The notes under the pieces: model-generated
The model's input: only the letters and a program-made list of their open reading frames with translations
The model's database searches: none
What the model was told of the DNA's origin: nothing
Source: Lysobacter sp. ISL-50
GTDB taxonomy: Bacteria; Pseudomonadota; Gammaproteobacteria; Xanthomonadales; Xanthomonadaceae
Direction: 5' to 3'
DNA length: 64,000 nt
NCBI RefSeq assembly: GCF_018612875.1
Contig: NZ_JAGGRI010000038.1
Location: 113,120-177,119 of the forward strand
Program-made: the position numbers and the translations under genes
Shown: positions 35,922 to 44,666 of the stretch, piece by piece
Layout of the letters: every line of letters begins with the position of its first letter
Numbering within the stretch: the stretch's first letter is position 1

Positions 35922-35988
35922 ACGACGCGAATGCGGGCGGAACTACAACCTCCAACGTTCAACTTTCCGCTTTTTATGGTCGCATCGT
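35922..35988 (+). ncRNA. Y-RNA-like unit 4, lacking the tRNA module
   Basis: Carries the invariant GCGAATGC (35927-35934) and AACTACA (35941-35947) strings of units 1-3. The inner helix GCGGAA (35937-35942) pairs with TTCCGC (35965-35970) and closes directly on a 22-nt loop instead of a T/acceptor/D module. Outer pairs ACGA/TCGT and TGC/GCA (35922-35934 with 35982-35988) are kept. T5 (35971-35975) follows the inner helix, so it may also act as a weak terminator. It could be a minimal Y RNA or a degenerated unit. Confidence 0.65.
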
Positions 35989-36142
35989 GCCGCGCCCTTT
36001 ACCGCCGCGAGCGGTCGCAATGCCCCATGCGCTGAACAGCGCTGGCCGCGCGCACCGCGACGCTGCATCCTTCACTTTCCCGCCGGCCACGAGCGCCGGC
36101 GGGAGGCAGGGCCGCAAGGCCCGCAACACAGAGAGCAAGGCC

Positions 36143-37384
36143 ATGAACGCCAATAGCAACGCCGAAGTCCATTACGACGTCATCAACGAGCCGGGCGCGG
36201 TGCCGATCAAGCACTGGACCCGCGGCGTGCCGCTGGAAGACGAGGCGCGCCGTCAGTTGCAGAACATCGCCAGGCTGCCCTTCATCCACCGCTGGGTCGC
36301 GGTGATGCCCGACGTGCACCTGGGCAAGGGCGCGACCGTGGGTTCGGTGGTGCCGACCGTGGGCGCGATCGTGCCGGCGGCGGTCGGCGTGGATATCGGC
36401 TGCGGCATGATCGCGGTGCGCACCACGCTGATGGCCGAGGATCTGCCGGACCAGCTCGGCGAAGTGCGCGCGGCGATCGAGAAGGCCGTGCCGCACGGTC
36501 GCACCGTCGGCCGCGGCCAGCGCGACAAGGGCGCCTGGGCGAATCCGCCCGAGGCCTCGCTGCAGCGCTGGGCCGGTCTGCACGAGGGCTTTGATCGCAT
36601 CGTCGCCAAGCACCCGAAGCTGGAGCGCAGCAACCACTTGAGTCATCTGGGTACGCTCGGCACCGGCAATCACTTCGTCGAGGTCTGCCTGGACGAGGAG
36701 AGCCGCGTGTGGTTCATGCTGCACTCCGGTTCGCGCGGCGTCGGCAACGCGATCGGCAGCCACTTCATCGAGCTGGCCAAGCAGGACATGCGCCGCTGGA
36801 TGATCAATCTGCCGGATCAGGACCTGGCGTATCTGCCCGAAGGCAGCGAGCACTACGACGACTACGTGTTCGCGGTCGAGTGGGCGCAGCAATTCGCCCG
36901 CAACAATCGCCAGATCATGATGCAGCACGTGGTCGAAGCGGTGCGCACGGTGATCGCCAAGCCGTTCCAGGCGCAGGCCGAAGCGGTCAACTGCCATCAC
37001 AACTACGTCAACCGCGAGCATCATTTCGGCAAGGACGTGCTGGTGACGCGCAAGGGCGCGGTGAGCGCGCGCAAGGGCGAGCTGGGCATCATTCCCGGCA
37101 GCATGGGCGCGAAGAGCTTCATCGTCCGCGGCCTGGGCAATGCGGACAGCTTCCATAGCTGCAGCCACGGCGCCGGCCGCGTGATGAGCCGCACCGAGGC
37201 GAAGAAGCGCATCAGCCTGGACGATCACGCCAAGGCGACCGCGCATGTGGAATGCCGCAAGGACGCCGACGTCGTGGACGAGTCGCCGGCCGCGTACAAG
37301 TCGATCGACGCGGTCATGGCCGCGCAGAGCGACCTGGTCGAGATCGTGCATACCCTGCGTCAGGTGGTGTGCGTGAAGGGTTGA
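36143..37384 (+). CDS. rtcB: RtcB, RNA-splicing ligase (413 aa)
   Basis: GTP- and Mn2+-dependent ligase joining RNA 3'-phosphate or 2',3'-cyclic phosphate to 5'-OH ends. Metal ligands appear in VGVDIGCGM, GTGNHFVEV and LHSGSRGVGN, and the guanylylated His is in SCSHGAGRVMSR. The size equals that of E. coli RtcB (about 408). ATG 36143 (MNANSNAEVHYDV) was chosen because the frame upstream runs into Y-RNA unit 4. It lies 154 bp past that unit and is in line with rsr and rtcA under the sigma-54 promoter. Confidence 0.97.
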   Translation: MNANSNAEVHYDVINEPGAVPIKHWTRGVPLEDEARRQLQNIARLPFIHRWVAVMPDVHLGKGATVGSVVPTVGAIVPAAVGVDIGCGMIAVRTTLMAEDLPDQLGEVRAAIEKAVPHGRTVGRGQRDKGAWANPPEASLQRWAGLHEGFDRIVAKHPKLERSNHLSHLGTLGTGNHFVEVCLDEESRVWFMLHSGSRGVGNAIGSHFIELAKQDMRRWMINLPDQDLAYLPEGSEHYDDYVFAVEWAQQFARNNRQIMMQHVVEAVRTVIAKPFQAQAEAVNCHHNYVNREHHFGKDVLVTRKGAVSARKGELGIIPGSMGAKSFIVRGLGNADSFHSCSHGAGRVMSRTEAKKRISLDDHAKATAHVECRKDADVVDESPAAYKSIDAVMAAQSDLVEIVHTLRQVVCVKG

Positions 37385-37505
37385 GCGGCGGCGCGGGAGG
37401 TATCAGTTTTCGCGTGCGGCACCGCGCGGCAATCGAAATCGGCGAACGGCGCGGACCGTTCGCAATGGATAAGGAGTACGGGCGACCGCAAGGCCGCTCA
37501 CTGTC

Positions 37506-38540
37506 ATGGATCGCAAGATGGAATTGATCGAAATCAGCGGGCAGGAAGGCGGCGGACAGCTGCTGCGCACCGCATTGAGCCTGAGCCTGTGCACCGGCAC
37601 CGCGTTCGAGATGCAGCACATCCGCGCCAAGCGTTCGCGCCCGGGCCTGATGCGCCAGCATCTGACCGCGGTCGGCGCGGCGGCGCAGATCGGCCGCGCC
37701 CACGTCGATGGCGCGCAACTGGGCGCGACCACGCTGCGCTTCGTTCCCGGGCAGGTGCAGGCCGGCCGCTATCGTTTCTCGATCGGCACGGCCGGCTCGG
37801 CGACGCTGGTGCTGCAGACCGTGTTGCCGGCGCTGTGGTCGTGCGCGCAGGCCTCGGAACTGATCGTGGAAGGCGGCACCTACAATCCGCTCGCGCCGAG
37901 CGCGGACTTCATCGCGCAGGCTTATCTGCCGGCGCTGCGCCGCATGGGCGTGGACACCGCGTCCGCCTTGCAGCGCCACGGTTTCTTCCCGGCCGGCGGC
38001 GGCAGCGTGCAACTGCGCGTGGCGGGCGGCGCGCGGCTGGGCCCGTGCGCGTTCGATCGGCGCGACCCGGCGCCGCGCCTGGAGGCGACGGCATTGTTGT
38101 CGGCCTTGCACGATCAGATCGGCTATCGCGAACTGCAGGTGATCGGCGAGCGCCTGAACCTGGGCGAGGACGCCCTGCATCTGCGCCGCGCCGCCGATGC
38201 GCAAAGCCCGGGCAACGTGCTGATGCTGCGCGTGAGCGGCGATGCGCAGCACACCGAGTTGTTCGACGCGCTGGGCGAGCGCGGGATCAGCGCCGAACAA
38301 GTCGCCATCGGCGTGGTCAAGAAAGTCGAGCGCTATCTGGCCTCCAGCGCCGCGGTCGGCGAGCATCTGTCGGACCAGTTGCTGTTGCCGATGGCGCTGG
38401 CCGGCGGTGGCGAATTCACCACCGCCTTCATCAGCGATCACCTGTCCAGCAACGCGCGCCTGATCGAGAAGTTCCTGCCGGTTGAGATCGATTGGGCGCA
38501 GGTCGATAAGCGTTGCTGGCGGGTGACGGTCAGCTCTTAG
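37506..38540 (+). CDS. rtcA: RtcA, RNA 3'-terminal phosphate cyclase (344 aa)
   Basis: ATP-dependent enzyme converting RNA 3'-phosphate to 2',3'-cyclic phosphate via an adenylated His; it can also adenylate 5'-phosphates. ISGQEGGGQLLRT at the start, RAKRSRPGLMRQHLTA, HGFFPAGGG and the late EHLSDQLLLPMALAGGG, which holds the nucleophilic His, are all present. It lies 121 bp after rtcB on the same strand, completing the repair operon; an archease gene is not adjacent. Confidence 0.96.
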   Translation: MDRKMELIEISGQEGGGQLLRTALSLSLCTGTAFEMQHIRAKRSRPGLMRQHLTAVGAAAQIGRAHVDGAQLGATTLRFVPGQVQAGRYRFSIGTAGSATLVLQTVLPALWSCAQASELIVEGGTYNPLAPSADFIAQAYLPALRRMGVDTASALQRHGFFPAGGGSVQLRVAGGARLGPCAFDRRDPAPRLEATALLSALHDQIGYRELQVIGERLNLGEDALHLRRAADAQSPGNVLMLRVSGDAQHTELFDALGERGISAEQVAIGVVKKVERYLASSAAVGEHLSDQLLLPMALAGGGEFTTAFISDHLSSNARLIEKFLPVEIDWAQVDKRCWRVTVSS

Positions 38541-38836
38541 TTGCGCTGCGATTTGCTGGCGTTGCCGCAGAGACGGGAATTTTTTCCGGAACCGGTTCGG
38601 ATTGCCTAAGCCATAAGCGATGTGCAAATACGGGGCACTGTCATTTTTTACAGTTCGTCCCCTGTTTCAATTCGGCCCTACATAGCATGGCTGCGAGCCG
38701 CGATGCATGCATCGCGGCTCGCATTCATCGATTCGGCGGGCGCAATCTCGACAGGTGCTTTGCCGGACCCTTACATCGCTGGGCAATCCCGCATTCGCTA
38801 CCGGGATTGCGATCGTCAAACATCAGGAGAAAGACC

Positions 38837-39526
38837 ATGTCCGTTAAAGGAAAATTCGTCGCCGCGGCGTTTGCGCTGCTGCTGCAGATGGGGTTCGTCG
38901 AGTCCGCGGCGGCGGCTTGCGGTACGGCGACCTCGCAATTGTTCGACGGAGGCGCGATCGCGACGCGTTACTGCGATGGCTGGCCGGTGAATGGATTAGG
39001 CACCACGCTCGCCGATGCCAGCCAGAACGCGGGCGGCTTCAGCGCTTTCATTCCGAAGGGCTACAGCTGTTTGTTGAACACCGGCAACATCGGCAAGTAT
39101 CCCGGCGGCTTCCGCGCCAGCTTTCAGTGCGGCGGGAAAATCATCAGCGGCATCGGCAGTACCGCGACCGATACCGGCAGCAATGCCCTGGGCTTCGCTC
39201 AGCTCGACGCGGCGGCGGGCAATCATCCTTGCCTGCATCAGGCGGGCGATCTGACCCAGTTCGTCGGCGGGTTTCGCGCCAACTTCCAATGCAACGGCGC
39301 GGTGCTCAGCGGCATGGGCAGCACCGCGACGGATGCGGGCCGCAATGCGCTGGGTTTCGCGGAGTTGCACGCAGCCGGAGGTGGCGCATGCCTCAGCCCG
39401 AATGGCGGGGTCCGGTTGGTCAGCGGTTACTTCGAAGTGACGTTCTATTGCGATGGCCGCGTGGTCAAGGGCATAGGCAGCACCGTTACTACCGCCGGGC
39501 AGGATGCTCTGGCCAACGCACACTGA
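38837..39526 (+). CDS. Secreted protein of four approximately 50-residue Cys/Gly repeats (229 aa)
   Basis: A signal peptide ends near ESAAAACG (27). The mature chain is four tandem repeats of about 50 residues. The best two share the pattern C-L-x10-GGFRA(S/N)FQC-x-G-x6-G-x-GSTATD-x-G-x-NALGFA (about residues 75-175). The first repeat is divergent (GLGTTLADASQNAGGFSAF) and the last ends VVKGIGSTVTTAGQDALANA. Each repeat has two Cys. No known domain is recognised. It starts 296 bp after rtcA, has its own ribosome site (AGGAGAAAG) and is probably independent of the operon. Confidence 0.75.
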   Translation: MSVKGKFVAAAFALLLQMGFVESAAAACGTATSQLFDGGAIATRYCDGWPVNGLGTTLADASQNAGGFSAFIPKGYSCLLNTGNIGKYPGGFRASFQCGGKIISGIGSTATDTGSNALGFAQLDAAAGNHPCLHQAGDLTQFVGGFRANFQCNGAVLSGMGSTATDAGRNALGFAELHAAGGGACLSPNGGVRLVSGYFEVTFYCDGRVVKGIGSTVTTAGQDALANAH

Positions 39527-39630
39527 GGTCGCAAGCCGCTGCCTCGGCCTGGGTCGAGGCAGCGGCGTTTGCGCGGCCGGCTGTACAAGAAGCGTTTGAT
39601 CGGGTCGAAAATCGGCCCGGGCGCATCGCC

Positions 39631-41688
39631 TCAATAATCCGCCGGATTCGAACTGAAACTCACCGGCACGCTGACGCTCACGCAGCCGCCTACCGGCAGG
39701 ACCACGCCGGTGACCGATACCGCGTTGCCCCCTGCCGCACCGCCGCTGGCCGGGCAGGTGCCGAGCGTGGGGCCGCTGCCGGCGCAACTCCACGGGCCGC
39801 TCAGGGTCGCGCCGGGCGGCAGGGTGTCGGCGATGGTGGCGCCGTTGGCTACGTCCGGTCCGGTCTGGTTGCAGGCGGTGATGACATAGGTCGTGCTGCC
39901 GCCGGGCGTGTACGTGGTGGGGACGTCGGACTTGCTGATGCGCAGGCTCACCGACGGACGCACCACCGGCGTGCTCGGCGGCGTCGGGTCGGGGCAGGGC
40001 GTGGCGATCGGGCAGTTGGCGTCGCCGCCACCGCCCACGCGCGCGGTGTTGACCATGTTGCCGGAGGCGGCGAAGTCCACGTTGACGGTGAAGCCGAAGG
40101 TCGAGCTGGCCGCCGCCGCGATCGCGGTATTGCTGATGCACGTCAGCGTGTTGGAGGCCGCGGTGCAGGCCCAGTTGGCGGCGTTGGCGCCGCTCAGGGC
40201 GACCGCGCCGTCGGGAACGTTGAGGCCCGCCGGCAAGGTGTCGGTGACGGTGAGCTGGCCGATCGTGGCGATGTTGCCGCTGTTGTTGACCGCGATGTAG
40301 TAGGTGCCGGTGCCGCCGGCGGTGAACTGGGTCTGCGGCGTGGTCTTGTCGATCGCCAGGTTGATGCAGTCCACCGCGAAATTGGCGCTGGCGCTGTTGT
40401 TGGTCGGATCGATGTCGCCGAAGCGGTCGGTCGCGGAGAACTCGACGGTGGCGGTATTGGGCACGGTGGCGTTGCACACCGCGTTGTTGGCGACGTTACC
40501 GGTGACGGTGAAGGTGAGCGTGCCGCCGGGCGCGAGCGTGTAGCCGCCGGTGATGGCGATGTTGCCGGTGCCGCTGGCCGCCGAGCACGTCGAGCCGGCG
40601 CTGGCGGCGCAGGTCCAGGTCGCGCCGGAGACTTGCGCGGGCAGGGCGTCGGCGATGTCCGGCGCGTCGGTGCCCGGAATCGTCGGCGCCTGATTGCCGG
40701 CGACGATCGGGTTGATGTCGAGATTGCTGACCACGACGGTGTAGGTCACCGGCTGACCGCGGAGCACGCGCGGCGCCGAGACGGTCTTGGTGATGCCGAC
40801 GTTGGCCGGCACCGAGGCGATGAAGTTGCGCACTTCGTGGATGTTGTTGAGGCCGCCGGTCGAGCCGGCGTAGCCCATGCGCAGATTGGCCGGCGCGGCA
40901 TAAGGGAAGTTGACGTTGTTGAGCAGCACCGTCGGCGTGGTGCCGTCCAGGCCGAGCGAGACGGTCACGGTGTAGCCCGGCGACGGCGTGTTCGGCAGCA
41001 GCGCCACGCGCAGGCGGTCGCCGGTCGGGCGGGTGGTCACGGTGGGCGTGTCGATGCCGCCGGTAACCGCGCCGCTGGAGAGCCAGCGGTTGTTGTCGCT
41101 GAGCGGGCCGCGCAATACCACCCGGTCGGCCTGGCTGCCCGGACTGCTGCTGTTGGCCGGACAGCCGCCGACGACGCCGGGCTGCGAGCCGGAGAAATTG
41201 CCGAATTCGTCCAGGCCGATGCCCAGGTAACCGCCGTTGCCGCCGCAATAGCCCAGGCTGCCGCCGGGCTGGGCGCCGGCCATGGTGCCGGTGGCGTCGT
41301 AGAGGAAGAACGTGGTGCCGTCGGCGCCGTTGCCGCCCCAGTTGACGTAGTCGAACTCGACGATCACGCCCTGCGAGGACGGAAACGAGCCGCCGGTGTA
41401 CAGGGCCAGGCCTTGCTGGTTGTTGCTGTTGGTGCTCAGGCGCAGCCAGCCGCTGCCGTTGGCGTCGTTGACGTTGTTGGGAATGGCGCCGTAGCCGCCG
41501 GTCAGGATGCCGCTGTCGTTGATGCCGGTGTTGTTGGTGCCGGTGATGGTCCAGCCGGCCTCGGTGCTGTTGCGGAACGGCGAGGTGACCTTGAACTGGG
41601 CCTGGGCGCTGGACATGAACAACGCCGCCGCGGCCAGAACCGTAAGTGCCGGAAAGCCGGCACGAAGGCCACGATGCGATATCAACAT
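39631..41688 (-). CDS. Secreted lectin-like/DUF11 repeat surface protein (685 aa)
   Basis: A signal peptide ends near SSAQAQFK (31). Residues about 32-250 form an L-type (legume) lectin-like domain (VIVEFDYVNWGGNGADGTTF, GGYLGIGLDEFGNFSG). Residues about 300-680 contain three DUF11 repeats, recognised by ITKTVSAPRVLRGQPVTYTV, IDKTTPQTQFTAGGTGTYYI and ISKSDVPTTYTPGGSTTYVI. There is no LPXTG, PEP-CTERM or autotransporter tail; the protein stops after the third repeat at SSNPADY, so its anchoring is unclear. An extracellular adhesive role is inferred. ATG 41688 begins the signal peptide. Confidence 0.85.
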   Translation of the reverse strand: MLISHRGLRAGFPALTVLAAAALFMSSAQAQFKVTSPFRNSTEAGWTITGTNNTGINDSGILTGGYGAIPNNVNDANGSGWLRLSTNSNNQQGLALYTGGSFPSSQGVIVEFDYVNWGGNGADGTTFFLYDATGTMAGAQPGGSLGYCGGNGGYLGIGLDEFGNFSGSQPGVVGGCPANSSSPGSQADRVVLRGPLSDNNRWLSSGAVTGGIDTPTVTTRPTGDRLRVALLPNTPSPGYTVTVSLGLDGTTPTVLLNNVNFPYAAPANLRMGYAGSTGGLNNIHEVRNFIASVPANVGITKTVSAPRVLRGQPVTYTVVVSNLDINPIVAGNQAPTIPGTDAPDIADALPAQVSGATWTCAASAGSTCSAASGTGNIAITGGYTLAPGGTLTFTVTGNVANNAVCNATVPNTATVEFSATDRFGDIDPTNNSASANFAVDCINLAIDKTTPQTQFTAGGTGTYYIAVNNSGNIATIGQLTVTDTLPAGLNVPDGAVALSGANAANWACTAASNTLTCISNTAIAAAASSTFGFTVNVDFAASGNMVNTARVGGGGDANCPIATPCPDPTPPSTPVVRPSVSLRISKSDVPTTYTPGGSTTYVITACNQTGPDVANGATIADTLPPGATLSGPWSCAGSGPTLGTCPASGGAAGGNAVSVTGVVLPVGGCVSVSVPVSFSSNPADY

Positions 41689-42046
41689 GTCGATCCCCAA
41701 CTCACGCCGGCGTCCCCAATGGATGCGCTCCGGCACGGCATCAACATCGGCCTGCGGGGATGAAATTTGGGTAAAAAGAGTGATTTAAGTGTGCGTGGTA
41801 ATCCCGATCCGGGGGCTGGGTCGCAAATCGGCGGGTAAAAGGCCGCGGGAGGACACGCGGCTTGCGTCGAGGGCCCGTGTGCCGCGAGGAGGCGGAACTC
41901 AGCGCCCCAAGTCGTCTGGATTGCCGACGGCCGCGCAGCGGGCCCGGCTTGGACGACGCCTCAGCCCGCCATCGCAGCGGCGGGCAAAAGCGGCCAGCGC
42001 CGCGCACGCAGACAGGCGGCCGGCGCCCATGCAGGCGCGCAACCGG

Positions 42047-42391
42047 CTAGAGCTGCCACAAGCCGTGATCGTTGCCGCCCTGCAGATAGATCGCGAAGGT
42101 TCCATGACCGGGTATCGGCGTGGGTTCGACCGCGACCGTGCCGCCCGCCTGGACCACCGCCGCCACCGCGGCTTCGATGTCCTTCACCAGCCAATACGGC
42201 CGGACCACCGGCGCCTCGGTCGTGCGCAACGGTGCGCGCACGCCCACCAGCCCGCCGCCGGCCATGATCGCGGTGCGGGCATTGCCGAGGCCGGCATCGG
42301 GCTCGCCGAACCGCACTGCATTCGCCGCCGCGTAGGCCGCGCATACGGCATCGACGTGCTTGGTCACGATTTCGAGATAGTGGATCTGCAT
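42047..42391 (-). CDS. VOC-superfamily (glyoxalase-like) protein (114 aa)
   Basis: Single vicinal-oxygen-chelate unit: MQIHYLEIVTKHVDAVCAAY opens with the usual metal His, and ATFAIYLQGGNDHGLWQL-like closing sequence carries the late residues. One betaalphabetabetabeta repeat pair is expected to dimerise. Substrate unknown. The 358-bp stretch to its right-hand neighbour (41689-42046) shows no gene; the 412-bp stretch 42392-42803 likewise holds nothing convincing. Confidence 0.85.
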   Translation of the reverse strand: MQIHYLEIVTKHVDAVCAAYAAANAVRFGEPDAGLGNARTAIMAGGGLVGVRAPLRTTEAPVVRPYWLVKDIEAAVAAVVQAGGTVAVEPTPIPGHGTFAIYLQGGNDHGLWQL

Positions 42392-42803
42392 GGCGATGGT
42401 TCTCCGGTGGTCGATGACGGCATGGGTCGCGGCGAAGGTCCACGTGCTCGAACGGCATGATCCGCGGACGTTTACGCGAGTGTCCGGCCGTGACCATGGA
42501 AGAACTCGAGCGCAATTTCAACGTCCGGCCGCTGCCGCGCGAACTCATCTGGCTCCACATTCAGGCGCCAGGCCGACGTTCTATTTTTATTGTTTTTAAT
42601 CAGTGTTTTACCTCGATTTCGGGCGGTTTCGGTGCATTGCCGCGGCCTCGACGCATGAGGTCATGAAACAAAGCGCGATCCGGCAGCTTTCGTGCTCCAA
42701 GCCAGGGAAAAGCAGCGCATTACGTAGGGTAGTCCCGAGATTGTGCGGCCCCGGTGGCGCGCGTATTACAGGCGCATCCCCCGCATGACCCAAGGACGCA
42801 GGC

Positions 42804-44666
42804 ATGGCCATCCCCGATTTTCCGCCGCCGTCGCCGCCGTCGCCGCCGGTAACGCGCGAGCTGACGCCGCCGACCGTCAAGCAACTGGAAACCGCCACGC
42901 CCGAGCAGGCGCGCCAGCAGATCGATGCGCTCACGCCCGACAGCCAGAAGGCGCTCAAGACCGAAGTCGACAAACTCCCGGTCGCCGAGCGCGAACACCT
43001 CATCAACGGCCTGGCCGGCAAGCTCGAAGCGCCGCAACTGACCAAGCTGGAATCGGTGTTCGGCAAGGACACGGTCAAGCAAGCGGTCGAATCGCACGCC
43101 AGCGCGACCGTGCGCGAGGACTACGCGCGGCAGAGCCCCGGCGGCAGCGTCACCCAGAAGGGCAATCAGGTCACGGTCGAAACCAGCGACAACGACGACA
43201 ACGTGCGCGTCAGCCGCGACGCCCAGACCGGCGATGTCACGGTCAACGTCAACGGCCAGGAGCATCGCTACAGCGCCGCACAGGCCGAGCACATCACCAT
43301 CCGCACCCACGGCGGCAACGACGTGATCGGCGTGGCGCCGGACATGCAGGTCAACTTCAGCGTCGAAGGCGGCGACGGCAACGACATCATCGCCGGCGGC
43401 GCGGGCGCGGACACGCTCGACGGCGGCGCCGGCGACGACCGCATCATCGGCGGCCTCGGCAGCGATCGCATGATCGGCGGCAGCGGCAGCGATAATCTCG
43501 GCGATTCCTCCAGCCTGCTGGATTTCAGCCTGTTGTCCCGCGGCATCGCGGCGCGCAGCGGCGGCGGCAACGACGTGATCGAAGGCGGCGACGGCATCGA
43601 CACGATCAAGGCCGGCAGCGGCGACGACAAGATCGACGGCGGCGCCGACGACGACAAGATCGATGCCGGCGAAGGCCAGGACGTGGTCGATGGCGGCGCG
43701 GGCGACGATCGCGTTCAAGGCGGCGCGGGCCACGATCAGGTCGACGGCGGCGAGGGCGACGATTACCTCGACGGCTTCACCGGCCACGATCAGCTCAAGG
43801 GCGGCGCGGGCGCCGACACCATTTACGGCGGCGAAGGCGACGACAACGTCGATGGCGGCGAAGGCGACGATTACCTCGACGGCTATCTCGGCAACGACAG
43901 CATCTCCGGCGGCGACGGCAAGGACGTGGTCTCCGGCGGACAGGGCGAGGACAGCCTGTTCGGCGACAAGGGCAACGATGTGATCTACACCGGCGCCGGC
44001 CGCGATTTCGTCGGCGACTTCGACGGAACCAACGCGGTCTATTACCAGGGCGAGGACAACCTTTCGGTCAACGAGGCCACGCGCAACAACGCCAAGACCG
44101 TGACCGTGGAAATCATCGGCGTGCCCGACACGATCCAGATCGAAGGCTCGCCGGAGTTCCAGGCGCGCATGCGCGCGGATCTGGAAACCCTGGCCGCCTC
44201 GCCGACCGGGCAGCAGATGCTCAAGGACCTCGACAAGCAAGGCAACGACGGCGGGTTCCTGTGGTTCGACGACGACAACAAGCTCACCATCCGCGAATTG
44301 AGCATCGAGAACGGCAAGGGCGGCGGCCAGTCCGGCGGCGACGGTTTCGCCGAGATCAACCCGGCCTTCCATCTGGACGACGACGACGGCCGGGTGCCGC
44401 CGATCACCGTGCTCTATCACGAACTGGCTCACGCTCGCGCTTCGATGAGCGATAACTGGGCGGGCGGCCAATATCACGACGACGCCGATCCGAATAAGTC
44501 CGACGACGGCATCGAGAACGCCGAACGCCAGGCGGTCGGTCTGCCCGTGGATCACGACAACGATCCCAAGACCCCGGCCGTGCCCGCGCCGGACACGCCC
44601 GCCGCCCTGACGGAAAATGCGATCCGTGAGGAAATGGGCTATGGTCCGCGCAATGACTATCGCTGA
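42804..44666 (+). CDS. RTX-repeat protein with C-terminal M91-type metallopeptidase domain (620 aa)
   Basis: Residues 1-180 are an acidic helical N-terminus with no signal peptide (Pro-rich start, then LTPDSQKALKTEVDKL). Residues about 188-400 hold glycine-rich Ca2+-binding nonapeptides (GGDGNDIIAGGAGADTLDGG and many GGxGxDxx copies) that form a parallel beta roll. The C-terminal part has VLYHELAHARASM, an HExxH zinc site near residue 538, followed by GIENAERQAVGLPVD with the Glu-rich helix typical of NleD-like M91 peptidases. RTX proteins usually leave by type I secretion, but no transporter is nearby. Likely a secreted zinc protease or effector; the target is unknown. Confidence 0.85.
   Translation: MAIPDFPPPSPPSPPVTRELTPPTVKQLETATPEQARQQIDALTPDSQKALKTEVDKLPVAEREHLINGLAGKLEAPQLTKLESVFGKDTVKQAVESHASATVREDYARQSPGGSVTQKGNQVTVETSDNDDNVRVSRDAQTGDVTVNVNGQEHRYSAAQAEHITIRTHGGNDVIGVAPDMQVNFSVEGGDGNDIIAGGAGADTLDGGAGDDRIIGGLGSDRMIGGSGSDNLGDSSSLLDFSLLSRGIAARSGGGNDVIEGGDGIDTIKAGSGDDKIDGGADDDKIDAGEGQDVVDGGAGDDRVQGGAGHDQVDGGEGDDYLDGFTGHDQLKGGAGADTIYGGEGDDNVDGGEGDDYLDGYLGNDSISGGDGKDVVSGGQGEDSLFGDKGNDVIYTGAGRDFVGDFDGTNAVYYQGEDNLSVNEATRNNAKTVTVEIIGVPDTIQIEGSPEFQARMRADLETLAASPTGQQMLKDLDKQGNDGGFLWFDDDNKLTIRELSIENGKGGGQSGGDGFAEINPAFHLDDDDGRVPPITVLYHELAHARASMSDNWAGGQYHDDADPNKSDDGIENAERQAVGLPVDHDNDPKTPAVPAPDTPAALTENAIREEMGYGPRNDYR

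Noticed and set aside
35837..36142. In-frame 5' extension of rtcB
   Set aside because: It would translate through Y-RNA units 3 and 4; the conserved RtcB N-terminus begins at 36143.
38917..41763. Very long plus-strand open frame (about 950 codons) opposite the DUF11 gene
   Set aside because: It is Gly/Arg/Ala-rich, antisense to a clear lectin/DUF11 gene and to part of the four-repeat gene in another frame. High GC makes such antisense frames common.
42457..42666. 69-codon plus-strand frame with MEELERNFNVRPLPREL
   Set aside because: Part looks protein-like, but it has no clear start signal and degenerates after about 45 codons; possibly a fragment.
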